DNA of 18,331 bases from Crocinitomicaceae bacterium. GTDB taxonomy: Bacteria > Bacteroidota > Bacteroidia > Flavobacteriales_D > Crocinitomicaceae. Made by a program: the position numbers and the translations under genes. Numbering within the stretch: the stretch's first letter is position 1; every line of letters begins with the position of its first letter. Below the pieces are notes generated by a model. It was not told the origin of the DNA. It ran no database searches and worked only from the letters and a program-made list of their open reading frames with translations. Below are positions 1-7,487 of the stretch, piece by piece. The stretch lies in the NCBI GenBank assembly GCA_003512365.1, contig DORI01000136.1:789-19119 (forward strand). Reading direction: 5' to 3'.

Positions 1-631
1 CGTAAAAGAATTTGTTGGCGTTGCTTGAGGTGTAAACATCTAAAATGCCAAAATGCGCACCTGTCAATGAACCCGGGTCACTAGCAGTACCTTGCAAAAT
101 AAAATTTTGTCCACCTGTTAAATCTGCAAACAAACTCCAGTTGCCAAGGGCATCACGCTTTACCCTAACGCGAGTGGCAAAACTATTTGCAATTTGTCCA
201 TCAATTCCCGCAAATAACTGAGTTGAAACGCCTCCTTGTATTTTGAACAGTCGTATAGCATCAATCGCATTTGCTTCACCAAATTGTAGGTAATAGCCGT
301 TTTGAACTAATGTTAAATCTGAATTATCTGCCGTTAAGTATACTCGTCCATAATTACTTGAAGAGGGGGAAAAACTCTGTTTAACCCAAATACGCCATTC
401 CTTAGCATTTAGATCAGGTAAATTGTGTGTAGTGGTGAGTTGAGAAGTCGCCGCAACCGTATTATTCAATTGCAACTGTTGAGATGTATTCACTATAAAA
501 TCAGCGGTTGTGCCTGACCATGTTGGATTAGTTGTAAAGTCACCATCAGAGAAATCATCTGTAACTTGACCGAAAGCTGTAAACGAAATCAAAAACCAAA
601 AGATCAATAAAAAAGTTGCGCCGAATTTCAT
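1..631 (-). CDS. Secreted protein, N-terminal 210 codons (C-terminal part lies beyond the left edge)
   Basis: An open frame runs without a stop from an ATG at 631 to the left edge. The first 22 or so residues form a signal peptide (MKFGATFLLIFWFLISFTAFGQ), with likely cleavage before or after the Gln, as is common in Bacteroidota. The mature part opens with DDFSDGDFTTNPTWSG and continues with WRIWVKQSFSPSSSNYGRVY, an NGYYLQFGE stretch and RVRVKRDALGNWSLFADLTGG. This looks like the beta-sandwich, LamG/concanavalin-like start of large secreted Bacteroidota proteins, which often carry lamin-tail or Ig-like domains and a C-terminal type IX sorting domain. That C-terminal part is not visible here, so secretion route and function stay open. 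It is divergent from asd with a 66-base gap. The start is supported by the signal peptide and by a -7 box 7 bases upstream. Confidence 0.8.
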   Translation of the reverse strand, partial: MKFGATFLLIFWFLISFTAFGQVTDDFSDGDFTTNPTWSGTTADFIVNTSQQLQLNNTVAATSQLTTTHNLPDLNAKEWRIWVKQSFSPSSSNYGRVYLTADNSDLTLVQNGYYLQFGEANAIDAIRLFKIQGGVSTQLFAGIDGQIANSFATRVRVKRDALGNWSLFADLTGGQNFILQGTASDPGSLTGAHFGILDVYTSSNANKFFY

Positions 632-638
632 GCAAGAC

Positions 639-646
639 CAAATATA
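639..646 (-). promoter_or_regulatory. Putative -7 box (TATATTTG) of the left-edge secreted protein gene
   Basis: On the minus strand TATATTTG matches the Bacteroidota -7 consensus TAnnTTTG and ends 7 bases before the ATG at 631. No TTG was found at the expected -33 distance. The implied transcript leader is only a few bases long. Confidence 0.35.
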
Positions 647-675
647 TTAATTTTACAATCGATATTTTAAATTTA

Positions 676-683
676 TAACTTTA
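676..683 (+). promoter_or_regulatory. Putative -7 box (TAACTTTA) of asd
   Basis: TAACTTTA differs from the TAnnTTTG consensus only in the last base and lies 14 bases before the asd ATG. The same octamer, or its G-ending form, precedes four other genes in this window. No -33 TTG is evident. Confidence 0.3.
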
Positions 684-697
684 TCATACTATTAAAT

Positions 698-1672
698 ATG
701 AAAGTAGCAGTGGTTGGAGCAACAGGAATGGTTGGAAACGTAATGTTGCAAGTTTTAAGAGAGCAAAATTTCCCAGTAACAGAATTAATTCCGGTAGCAT
801 CGGAAAAATCAGTTGGAAAAGATATTGAATTTGGAGGGTTGAATTACAAAGTAGTTGGACTGCAAACAGCGGTGGAAATGCGCCCAGACATTGCAATTTT
901 TTCAGCTGGAGGGGAAACTTCACTTCAATGGGCTCCAAAATTTGCGGAGGTTGGCACCACGGTTATCGACAATTCGTCTGCGTGGCGAATGGATCCAACA
1001 AAGAAATTAATTGTTCCTGAAATTAACGGGAATCTTTTAACGACAGAAGACAAAATAATTGCAAATCCAAATTGTAGCACGATTCAATTGGTATTGGTTC
1101 TTGCTCCACTACACAAAAAATACGGAGTAAAACGCGTGGTTGTTTCCACCTATCAATCCATCACAGGAACAGGAGTAAAAGCTGTTCAGCAAATGGACAA
1201 CGAGCGACATGAAATTTCTGGCGAAATGGCTTATAAATATCCAATCGATAAAAATTGTATTCCGCAATGTGACGTTTTTACCGAAAATGGCTATACGAAG
1301 GAGGAAATGAAATTAACTAACGAGACGAAGAAAATTCTTGATCCGAAAATAAATGTCACGGCCACAGCGGTTCGCGTTCCTGTTGTTGGCGGACATTCTG
1401 AAGCAGTAAATATCGAGTTTGAAAGTGATTTTGATATTTCGGAAGTACGTTCTATTCTTAACAATACATCAGGTATTACGATTCAGGATAATTTGGATAC
1501 TTATACGTACCCAATGCCAAGATACGCCGAAGGGAGAGATGATGTTTTTGTTGGAAGAATCAGAAGGGATGAAAGCCAGCCGAATACATTAAATCTTTGG
1601 ATTGTAGCAGATAACCTTAGAAAAGGAGCAGCTACAAATGCGGTGCAAATAGCTAAACAACTTTTGAAATAA
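698..1672 (+). CDS. asd: Aspartate-semialdehyde dehydrogenase
   Basis: This enzyme reduces L-aspartyl-4-phosphate to L-aspartate-4-semialdehyde with NADPH, the branch-point step to lysine/diaminopimelate, threonine and methionine in the cytoplasm. The 324 residues are within the usual bacterial size. The N-terminal Rossmann motif is GATGMVG (7-13). The catalytic cysteine is C126 in NPNCSTIQ. A QSITGTG segment lies at 153-159, and RVPVVGGHSEAVNIEF at 226-241 holds the conserved histidine H233. The ATG at 698 begins directly with the beta-strand of the Rossmann fold (MKVAVVGATG), which fixes the start. The gene stands apart from lysC or dap genes. A small lipoprotein gene follows 24 bases later and may share its transcript and terminator. 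Confidence 0.97.
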   Translation: MKVAVVGATGMVGNVMLQVLREQNFPVTELIPVASEKSVGKDIEFGGLNYKVVGLQTAVEMRPDIAIFSAGGETSLQWAPKFAEVGTTVIDNSSAWRMDPTKKLIVPEINGNLLTTEDKIIANPNCSTIQLVLVLAPLHKKYGVKRVVVSTYQSITGTGVKAVQQMDNERHEISGEMAYKYPIDKNCIPQCDVFTENGYTKEEMKLTNETKKILDPKINVTATAVRVPVVGGHSEAVNIEFESDFDISEVRSILNNTSGITIQDNLDTYTYPMPRYAEGRDDVFVGRIRRDESQPNTLNLWIVADNLRKGAATNAVQIAKQLLK

Positions 1673-1677
1673 ATAAC

Positions 1678-1685
1678 TATATTTG
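1678..1685 (+). promoter_or_regulatory. Putative -7 box (TATATTTG) between asd and the lipoprotein gene
   Basis: TATATTTG is a full match to TAnnTTTG, begins 5 bases after the asd stop and ends 11 bases before the next ATG. It suggests the small lipoprotein can be transcribed independently of asd. A TTG upstream (1664-1666) is closer than the usual -33 spacing. Confidence 0.35.
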
Positions 1686-1696
1686 AAAAAACGATT

Positions 1697-1900
1697 ATGA
1701 AAAAATTGATAATTTTATGTGTTGGCCTGTTGGCCTTGGTATCATGCAAAAAAGATTGGACATGTACCTGTACTACTTCGATAGGCGGGGCTTCAAATTC
1801 AACAACCATTACAGATATGACAAAATCTGATGCAGAGGCAGAATGCAACAGTGGAGACGTAAGTGCAGGAGGAGTATCGGTTGATTGCGAAATTCAATAA
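1697..1900 (+). CDS. Small cysteine-rich lipoprotein, function unknown
   Basis: A 67-residue protein with a type II signal peptide: hydrophobic residues 4-16 end in the lipobox LVSC, so C17 would be lipidated and the mature protein only 51 residues long. The mature chain starts CKKDWTCTC and has four further cysteines (C23, C25, C50, C64), an arrangement that could form two disulfides in the periplasm. The middle is rich in Ser, Thr and Gly. Short lipoproteins with this CKKDWxCxC opening are, from memory, seen in flavobacteria, but no function is known to me. It follows asd by 24 bases and is closed by a hairpin terminator, so it may be read from the asd transcript or from its own -7 box. Confidence 0.75.
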   Translation: MKKLIILCVGLLALVSCKKDWTCTCTTSIGGASNSTTITDMTKSDAEAECNSGDVSAGGVSVDCEIQ

Positions 1901-1921
1901 TTGTATTCAAAAATTAGAAAT

Positions 1922-1942
1922 AAAGCGGGGAAAACCCGCTTT
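1922..1942. terminator. Bidirectional intrinsic terminator between convergent genes
   Basis: The hairpin has an 8-bp perfect stem, AAAGCGGG (1922-1929) and CCCGCTTT (1935-1942), with a GAAAA loop. It is followed by more T's on the plus strand and has A's on its other side, so it can stop transcripts from the asd/lipoprotein side and from ygiQ. It starts 21 bases after the lipoprotein stop, and its T tract overlaps the ygiQ stop codon (1944-1946). Confidence 0.85.
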
Positions 1943-1943
1943 T

Positions 1944-3830
1944 TTATTTGCCCCTTCTTTTTTCAAGCCAAGTCGGTATCGGTTTTTTATCTGTGTTTTC
2001 ACCTAACAATTTTGAGGATAAATCAGGTCTTTTTGCTTTTTCCAATCGTTGTTTTATCCATTGCTGATTTTCGCGTTTATACCAAAAGAAAAATCTATTT
2101 TGATTTAGTTTTTCTTCTTTTGTTTTTGGAGTTTTTACTGGCTTCAATGTATAAGGATGAATTCCGGAATAATAGATAACCTCCGCAACTGTCATTGGGG
2201 TAGGTGTGAAATCTTGCACTTGTTCTAATTGAAAGCCCATATCTTTCGTTTCAGCCGCTAATTCTGCCATATCTGTCTCTTCACACCCTGGATGCGAAGA
2301 AATAAAGTAAGGAATCAATTGTTGTTTCAAATGATGCTTCTCTGAAATTTTATCATATTTCTCCTTAAACTTATGAAAATACTTAAACGAAGGTTTTCGC
2401 ATTATTCGTAAAGTAGCATCAGCAGTGTGTTCAGGCGCGACTTTCAATCTACCACTGACATGCCGTGTAACGACTTGCTCAATATATTCGTCGTGATTTC
2501 CATCCTCATTGTTTTTATTAAAGTCGTCAACTAGTAAATCGTACCTAATTCCGGAACCAACGAAGGCTTTTTTCACCTTTGGATGTGCATCTACTTTTCT
2601 GTAAAGCTCCGTTAAAGGCTTGTGAGATGTGTCTAAATTATTACAAATCACGGGGTGAATGCAGCTTGGTGAGGTACAGCGTGCACAAATGGCTTCATCT
2701 TTACCTTTCATCTTGTACATGTTGGCTGAAGGTCCGCCTAAATCAGAAATGTAACCTTTAAACTCAGGGTGTTCAATCACGGCTTCGACTTCTTTAAAAA
2801 TTGATTTTTCGCTTCTTGAAGCAATAAATTTTCCTTGATGTGCTGAAATAGTACAAAAACTACATCCACCAAAACAGCCACGGTGCATATTGATGGAGAA
2901 TTTAATCATTTCGTACGCTGGAATAGAGCCACGTTTTTTATATTTTGGATGCGGCAGACGCGTGTAGGGCAAATCAAAAGATTTATCAATTTCATTTTCC
3001 GTCATCGTCTTGTAAGGCGGATTTATCACCAATACCTTGTCACCTACCTTCTGAATGATTCGATTTGCTTCCCACTTATTAGATTCAACTTCAACAATTT
3101 TAAAATTCGCCGCGTAGGCAATTTTATCGGAAAGACATTTCTCATGTGAGGACAGTTCAACTGTTTCCCATTGCTTATTTTTTGGTAGCGGCAGGCTCTC
3201 GTCTTGGAGAAAAGCAATTTGATTAAGCGTTTTCGCGTGATGAAATGGAATGCCCTTTTTCAACATTTGTAAAAAGGCTCTAAGGGGTTGTTCACCCATT
3301 CCGTAAACGAGCGCATCCGCTTTGGAGTCAACTAAAATTGAAGGCATCAAAGCATCTTTCCAATAATCATAATGTGTTATCCTCCTTAATGAAGCTTCGA
3401 TTCCACCCAAAAGCACCGGAACATCCGGATAAAGTTCTTTTAAAATGGTACTATAGACAGTTGAAGCATAATCTGGTCTGAACCCAGCTTGACCTCCCGG
3501 TGTATATGCATCAGTCGAACGTAATCTTTTATTCGCGGTGTAGTGATTTACCATGGAATCCATGCATCCTGCAGTTACTCCAAAAAATAGTTTTGGTTTA
3601 CCTAGCTTTTTAAAATCTCTTAAATCGTCTTTCCAGTTTGGCTGAGCAACAATGCCAATTTTCAATCCTTCGTCTTCAATAATCCTTGCTACTACAGCAG
3701 TTCCGAACGCCGGATGATCGACATAGGCATCTCCAGAAATTAGAATCACGTCAAACTCTTCCCAACCTCTTTTTTCTGCTTCTTTGAGAGACATTGGAAT
3801 CCAATCAGAAAGTGGTCTTTCGTTAATCAT
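1944..3830 (-). CDS. ygiQ: YgiQ family radical SAM protein
   Basis: A member of the UPF0313/YgiQ radical SAM family, whose substrate is not established. The 628 residues fit the family (roughly 600-740). The N-terminal family domain starts MINERPLSDWIPMS and includes SGDAYVDHPAFG (32-43) and GGIEASLRR (142-150). The 4Fe-4S cluster that binds S-adenosylmethionine is carried by C319, C323 and C326 in RGCFGGCSFC. A second cysteine set, C382, C385, C390 and C396, is typical of this family and may bind another metal centre. The C-terminal part contains VAPEHTAD and the QVQDFTPTPMT segment, also family hallmarks. The gene is convergent with asd and the lipoprotein, and divergent from the superoxide dismutase gene across 99 bases. 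Confidence 0.95.
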   Translation of the reverse strand: MINERPLSDWIPMSLKEAEKRGWEEFDVILISGDAYVDHPAFGTAVVARIIEDEGLKIGIVAQPNWKDDLRDFKKLGKPKLFFGVTAGCMDSMVNHYTANKRLRSTDAYTPGGQAGFRPDYASTVYSTILKELYPDVPVLLGGIEASLRRITHYDYWKDALMPSILVDSKADALVYGMGEQPLRAFLQMLKKGIPFHHAKTLNQIAFLQDESLPLPKNKQWETVELSSHEKCLSDKIAYAANFKIVEVESNKWEANRIIQKVGDKVLVINPPYKTMTENEIDKSFDLPYTRLPHPKYKKRGSIPAYEMIKFSINMHRGCFGGCSFCTISAHQGKFIASRSEKSIFKEVEAVIEHPEFKGYISDLGGPSANMYKMKGKDEAICARCTSPSCIHPVICNNLDTSHKPLTELYRKVDAHPKVKKAFVGSGIRYDLLVDDFNKNNEDGNHDEYIEQVVTRHVSGRLKVAPEHTADATLRIMRKPSFKYFHKFKEKYDKISEKHHLKQQLIPYFISSHPGCEETDMAELAAETKDMGFQLEQVQDFTPTPMTVAEVIYYSGIHPYTLKPVKTPKTKEEKLNQNRFFFWYKRENQQWIKQRLEKAKRPDLSSKLLGENTDKKPIPTWLEKRRGK

Positions 3831-3834
3831 AAGG

Positions 3835-3842
3835 TAAAGTTA
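3835..3842 (-). promoter_or_regulatory. Putative -7 box (TAACTTTA) of ygiQ
   Basis: The minus strand reads TAACTTTA, ending only 4 bases before the ygiQ ATG at 3830. If this is the -7 element, transcription would begin at or inside the start codon, implying a leaderless mRNA. No -33 TTG was found. Confidence 0.25.
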
Positions 3843-3902
3843 CTTAGAAAATGTGTTGGATAAAAAACATAAAGCTTTATCCTTTTGTTTGCTGTGTATG
3901 TT

Positions 3903-3910
3903 TAACTTTA
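3903..3910 (+). promoter_or_regulatory. Putative -7 box (TAACTTTA) of the superoxide dismutase gene
   Basis: TAACTTTA ends 19 bases before the ATG at 3930. A TTTG at 3884-3887 could serve as the -33 element, but the 15-base spacer is shorter than usual. The divergent ygiQ gene has the same octamer on the other strand. Confidence 0.3.
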
Positions 3911-3929
3911 CACTTTAAATTTTATTATT

Positions 3930-4529
3930 ATGGCTTTCGAATTACCAAAATTAACTTACGCCTATGATGCGCTTGAACCGCACATCGATGCGCGCACCAT
4001 GGAAATACACCATTCTAAGCATCATCAAGCTTACACGACTAATTTAAATAACGCAATTGCTGGAACTGAATTAGAAGGGCAATCGATTTTACACATTCTT
4101 CAAAATTGTAAAGACAAGCCTGCTGTTCGTAACAACGGTGGTGGTTTTTGGAACCATAATTTGTTTTGGGAAATTATGAGTCCAAATGGTGGAGGTGCTC
4201 CAACTGGAAACTTAGCTGTAGCGATTGACACTAAATTTGGTTCATTCGAATCGTTTAAAGAAAAGTTTGCCGCTGCTGCTACAACGCGTTTCGGATCAGG
4301 TTGGGCTTGGTTGTGTGTGAGTAACGGTACGCTTGAAGTTTGTTCAACAGCGAATCAAGATAATCCCTTAATGGGTGAAGGATGTCAAGGGACACCAATT
4401 TTAGGATTAGATGTATGGGAACATGCCTATTACTTAAACTATCAAAACAGAAGACCGGATTACATTCAAGCTTTTTTCGAAGTTATTGATTGGAACGTGG
4501 TGGAGAATAAATTCAATGAGGCAAAATAA
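3930..4529 (+). CDS. sodA: Superoxide dismutase, Mn/Fe family (Mn-type signature)
   Basis: Converts superoxide to oxygen and hydrogen peroxide, a cytoplasmic oxidative-stress defence. All four metal ligands are present: H27 (MEIHHSKHH), H76 (FWNHNLFW), D161 and H165 (DVWEHAYYL). The 199-residue length is normal. Metal choice: residues NNGGGFWNH (68-76), with glycines where Fe enzymes usually have Ala-Gln, and the second-sphere Gln in [10 protein letters not shown] (141-150) resemble Mn enzymes. A cambialistic enzyme is not excluded. There is no signal peptide. The ATG is fixed by the family start, [20 protein letters not shown]. The gene is divergent from ygiQ. A perfect AT-rich palindrome overlaps its stop codon. 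Confidence 0.96.
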   Translation: MAFELPKLTYAYDALEPHIDARTMEIHHSKHHQAYTTNLNNAIAGTELEGQSILHILQNCKDKPAVRNNGGGFWNHNLFWEIMSPNGGGAPTGNLAVAIDTKFGSFESFKEKFAAAATTRFGSGWAWLCVSNGTLEVCSTANQDNPLMGEGCQGTPILGLDVWEHAYYLNYQNRRPDYIQAFFEVIDWNVVENKFNEAK

Positions 4530-4538
4530 TTATTTTGC
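4521..4538. repeat. Perfect 18-base palindrome over the sod stop codon
   Basis: GCAAAATAATTATTTTGC (4521-4538) is identical to its reverse complement and includes the TAA stop at 4527-4529. It could fold as a weak hairpin at the mRNA 3' end, but it is AT-rich and lacks a following T tract, so a terminator role is uncertain. Confidence 0.45.
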
Positions 4539-4594
4539 ATTAAAATTAACGAAGAATTTATTTTAGGGCTTGTTTTATTCGTACATTTACACTT

Positions 4595-5113
4595 ATGCGA
4601 ATTAAAATAAGCCTTTTTCTTTTTTCTCTATTAATAATTATAAGCATTTTATCTTGTAAGAAAAAGAATATTGAACCTCAACCTGACCCCATACCAAGTC
4701 CTCAGGATACCACAGGCGGAGGAACTACGACATTAGATACGTTATCAACTTTAGTAATAAATTTGAGTGGTATGCAAAACACAAATGGAAAGGTAAATTT
4801 TGCACTTTACAATAGCTCGAGTAGTTTTAATGACCCTAATCAAGCCTTGGCTGAGCTTTTCTTAGTTTGTACGGGGCCAAATATGACCCTTACCTTGGAC
4901 AGCATTGTTCCTGGAGATTATGCATTTGCCATTTTCCATGACGAAAATGACAATCAACAAATTGATCAAAATTGGTTAAATATACCAACAGAAGGCTTTG
5001 CGTTTTCGAATAATGCCATGGGCAGTTTTGGGCCACCGAATTGGACACAATCAAAGTTCAATATTCCAAATTCAAACACTGTGACTCAAAATATAACGTT
5101 GAATTTTTATTGA
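4595..5113 (+). CDS. DUF2141 domain lipoprotein
   Basis: A 172-residue lipoprotein. The signal peptide ends with the lipobox ILSC, giving lipidated C21, followed by a charged CKKKN start and a Pro/Thr/Gly-rich linker to about residue 50. Residues 52-172 match the DUF2141 family: VINLSGMQNTNGKVNFALYN, then PGDYAFAIFHDENDN (106-120) running into QQIDQNWLNIPTEGFAFSNN. The Asp/Asn-rich loop at 116-125 resembles a calcium-binding loop, though that is inference. The family is a small beta-sandwich protein of Bacteroidota and other Gram-negatives with no settled function; here it is tethered to the cell envelope. The gene overlaps the convergent ribE by 7 bases at the stop codons. A near-consensus -7 box, TACATTTA, lies at 4582-4589. 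Confidence 0.85.
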   Translation: MRIKISLFLFSLLIIISILSCKKKNIEPQPDPIPSPQDTTGGGTTTLDTLSTLVINLSGMQNTNGKVNFALYNSSSSFNDPNQALAELFLVCTGPNMTLTLDSIVPGDYAFAIFHDENDNQQIDQNWLNIPTEGFAFSNNAMGSFGPPNWTQSKFNIPNSNTVTQNITLNFY

Positions 5114-5691
5114 TTAAGTTCGAGTAGTTTTTGAACATATTTTCCAATCACATCGAATTCAATATTCACTTTATCTCCGATATTAAGCTGTTTGAAATTT
5201 GTATTTTCGAACGTATAAGGAATTATACAAACTGAAAACGAGTTTCTTTCTGAATCTACTACGGTGAGACTCGAACCGTTTACTGTTATTGAACCTTTCT
5301 CAACAGTAAGGAAATCCCCGGAATAGGTAAATTTATATTTCCAACTACCTTTTTGGTCGATAATTTCGACGCATTCTGCAACAGTATCCACATGTCCTTG
5401 TACAATATGCCCATCTAGTCTTCCATTCAGCTGCATGCACCGTTCTATGTTCACTTGAGTTCCCGCTTTCCAATAGCGTAAATTTGTTTTATCCAATGTT
5501 TCTTTAATTGCCGTTACTGTGTAGGAAGTGTCTGATAATTTAACAACTGTCAAACAACAACCATTATGAGCAACACTTTGGTCAATTTTCAATTCATGTG
5601 TAAAAGGGCTGAATAATTCAAAATGAACATTGCTCTCTTCTTGTTGCACACTGACAACCTCACCAATTCCTTCGATTATTCCTGTAAACAT
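5107..5691 (-). CDS. ribE: Riboflavin synthase, alpha chain
   Basis: Catalyses the dismutation of two 6,7-dimethyl-8-ribityllumazine molecules to riboflavin and the pyrimidine by-product, the last step of riboflavin synthesis. The protein shows the two tandem lumazine-binding beta-barrels of the family. The first begins MFTGIIEGIGEV (1-12) and has SVAHNGCCLTVV (39-50), including the conserved C48. The second begins near GHIVQGHVDTVAE (94-106) and has GSITVNGSSLTVV (133-145). A C-terminal helix (about 182-193), needed for trimers in this family, is present. The length of 194 is slightly below the typical 200-215 but complete. It is the last gene of a likely operon, 22 bases after recJ, and no other rib gene is in the window. 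Its stop overlaps the convergent DUF2141 gene by 7 bases. Confidence 0.97.
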   Translation of the reverse strand: MFTGIIEGIGEVVSVQQEESNVHFELFSPFTHELKIDQSVAHNGCCLTVVKLSDTSYTVTAIKETLDKTNLRYWKAGTQVNIERCMQLNGRLDGHIVQGHVDTVAECVEIIDQKGSWKYKFTYSGDFLTVEKGSITVNGSSLTVVDSERNSFSVCIIPYTFENTNFKQLNIGDKVNIEFDVIGKYVQKLLELNQ

Positions 5692-5713
5692 AGTTTCAAA
5701 AGTAATGAATATG

Positions 5714-7441
5714 CTAACACATAGCGCGTAAATCTTTAATGTTTAATTGAACATTTGTTTTACCATTAAACTCATTAATTTCTACCGTATATGCCATTTC
5801 AAAAAGAAGTCCATTGGCAACTTCTAATTCTTTTGAAGAAAAACCGAAGCCAATGGCATCAAACGTGAAATTACTTTGTGGTTGCCGAACTTTCAGCTTC
5901 AGGTGTTTTTCTTTTAGTACCCTAGAGTCAATTGTATATAAATTTTGTGTACGAAAAACTGGCTTCATGTTTCCTGGACCGAAAGGTTCAAAGGCATCAA
6001 TTGCTTTCTTCAATCGTGGAATTTTTGTAGTGGGTTGATGGCAATAAATATCTGCCAGATCAATTTCCATATCTATTGTTTGTTCCGGAATCATATTGGA
6101 ATCTGTGAGATTTTCTTGTACAAAACGTTCGAAACGTTTACAAAACTCAGGTAAATTTTCTTCTTTTAAGGTTAGGCCCGCTGCATGCTCATGACCTCCA
6201 AATTGTTCTAGCATATCTTTGCAAGCTTCTAAGGCTTCATAGAGATTAAAGTGATTTATACTTCGTGCGGAACCGGTTATCAGGTTATTTGATTTAGTAA
6301 GTACTATGGTAGGACGGTAATGTGTTTCAATTAAACGCGAAGCTACAATACCAACAACGCCTTTATGCCATTTAGGATTATATACAATTGTTGATTTTTT
6401 GCCTTTAAATTCTATATCTGCATCAATTTGATCGAGTGCTTCGTTTGTAATTTGTTCATCAAATTCCCGTCGAATTTTATTGTCGTTATTAATCGCCTCG
6501 GTTAAAGTATTAATTTCCTGACTATCATTTGAAAGCATCATATTAACCGCATGCATTCCCGATCTAATTCTCCCTGCTGCATTGATTCTTGGCGCCAATA
6601 TAAATACGACATCTGTCAAGGTAAAAGGCAACTTTCTAGAGGAAAGTTCGGCAATCTTACTTACAAATAAACGTGGGTTAGTGTTCAACTTTTTCAAACC
6701 GTGGAAAGCTAAAATTCTATTTTCCCCAGTAACTGAAACAATATCTGCCCCAATACTTATCGCTAGAAAGTCGAGTAAATCGAACAAATGGTTGTCTGGT
6801 AATCCTTTCTTTTTGTACAACGCTTGCAGTAGTTTAAATCCAACTCCACAACCCGAAAGTTCTTTAAACGGATAGTTACAATCTTTTCTTTTAGGATCTA
6901 AAACAAGTGCATTCGGTAGCTCCTCGCCTGGTTCGTGGTGGTCACAAACAATCACATTCAACCCTAGGTTTCGTGCATAAGCAATTTTATCAACTGCTTT
7001 CACACCGCAATCTAAGGTGATAATAAGCGTGCAATTCTGTGATTTGGCAAAGTCTATTCCCTGAATACTTAGTCCATAACCTTCTGTGTAGCGGTCTGGG
7101 ATGTAATAAATTAAATCTTGGTGAAGTTCCTTAATTCCCAGGAACATTGTAGCCACAGCTGTGGTTCCATCGACATCATAATCGCCAAATAACATGATTT
7201 TCTCACCTTTAGCCATTGTATTCACTAACAACCCAACGGCTTCATCCATATCTTTCAACATGAATGGATCGTGCAAATCTTGTAAGGACGGATTGAAAAA
7301 CTTAAGAACTTCTTCTTCATTTCTTAGTCCTCTTTGCCATAAAAGTTTTGCAATTGTTTTTTCAATTTTGAAACGGTTGCACAAATAGTCAACCTCCGAA
7401 GAATCAATATTCTCCCCCTTCAATTCCCAAATTTTCTCCAT
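5714..7441 (-). CDS. recJ: Single-stranded-DNA-specific exonuclease RecJ
   Basis: A 5'-3' exonuclease on single-stranded DNA acting in recombination (RecF pathway), mismatch and base-excision repair. The DHH domain motifs are complete: FGDYDVDGTTA (85-95, D87, D89, D91), LDCG (143-146, D144), CDHHEPG (166-172) and GADIVS (231-236). RINAAGR (285-291) follows. The DHHA1 domain carries GGHEHAAGL (415-423), and a C-terminal OB-fold-like domain holds AFEPFGPGN. The length of 575 is normal. It lies 46 bases after pyk and 22 bases before ribE, all on the minus strand, with no hairpin terminator between them, so cotranscription is likely. The start at 7441 gives MEKIWEL, a usual RecJ opening in Bacteroidota. 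Confidence 0.97.
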   Translation of the reverse strand: MEKIWELKGENIDSSEVDYLCNRFKIEKTIAKLLWQRGLRNEEEVLKFFNPSLQDLHDPFMLKDMDEAVGLLVNTMAKGEKIMLFGDYDVDGTTAVATMFLGIKELHQDLIYYIPDRYTEGYGLSIQGIDFAKSQNCTLIITLDCGVKAVDKIAYARNLGLNVIVCDHHEPGEELPNALVLDPKRKDCNYPFKELSGCGVGFKLLQALYKKKGLPDNHLFDLLDFLAISIGADIVSVTGENRILAFHGLKKLNTNPRLFVSKIAELSSRKLPFTLTDVVFILAPRINAAGRIRSGMHAVNMMLSNDSQEINTLTEAINNDNKIRREFDEQITNEALDQIDADIEFKGKKSTIVYNPKWHKGVVGIVASRLIETHYRPTIVLTKSNNLITGSARSINHFNLYEALEACKDMLEQFGGHEHAAGLTLKEENLPEFCKRFERFVQENLTDSNMIPEQTIDMEIDLADIYCHQPTTKIPRLKKAIDAFEPFGPGNMKPVFRTQNLYTIDSRVLKEKHLKLKVRQPQSNFTFDAIGFGFSSKELEVANGLLFEMAYTVEINEFNGKTNVQLNIKDLRAMC

Positions 7442-7487
7442 TATTCTTCTTTTACCCTTAAGGTACTAATTTTTAACGAGAATTCGA

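Noticed and set aside
1501..1848. Minus-strand frame across the end of asd and the small lipoprotein
   Set aside because: Antisense to two better-supported genes, with no recognisable motif.
3884..3910. Full -33/-7 promoter for sodA using TTTG at 3884-3887
   Set aside because: The 15-base spacer is shorter than the 17-23 expected; only the -7 box is kept, at low confidence.
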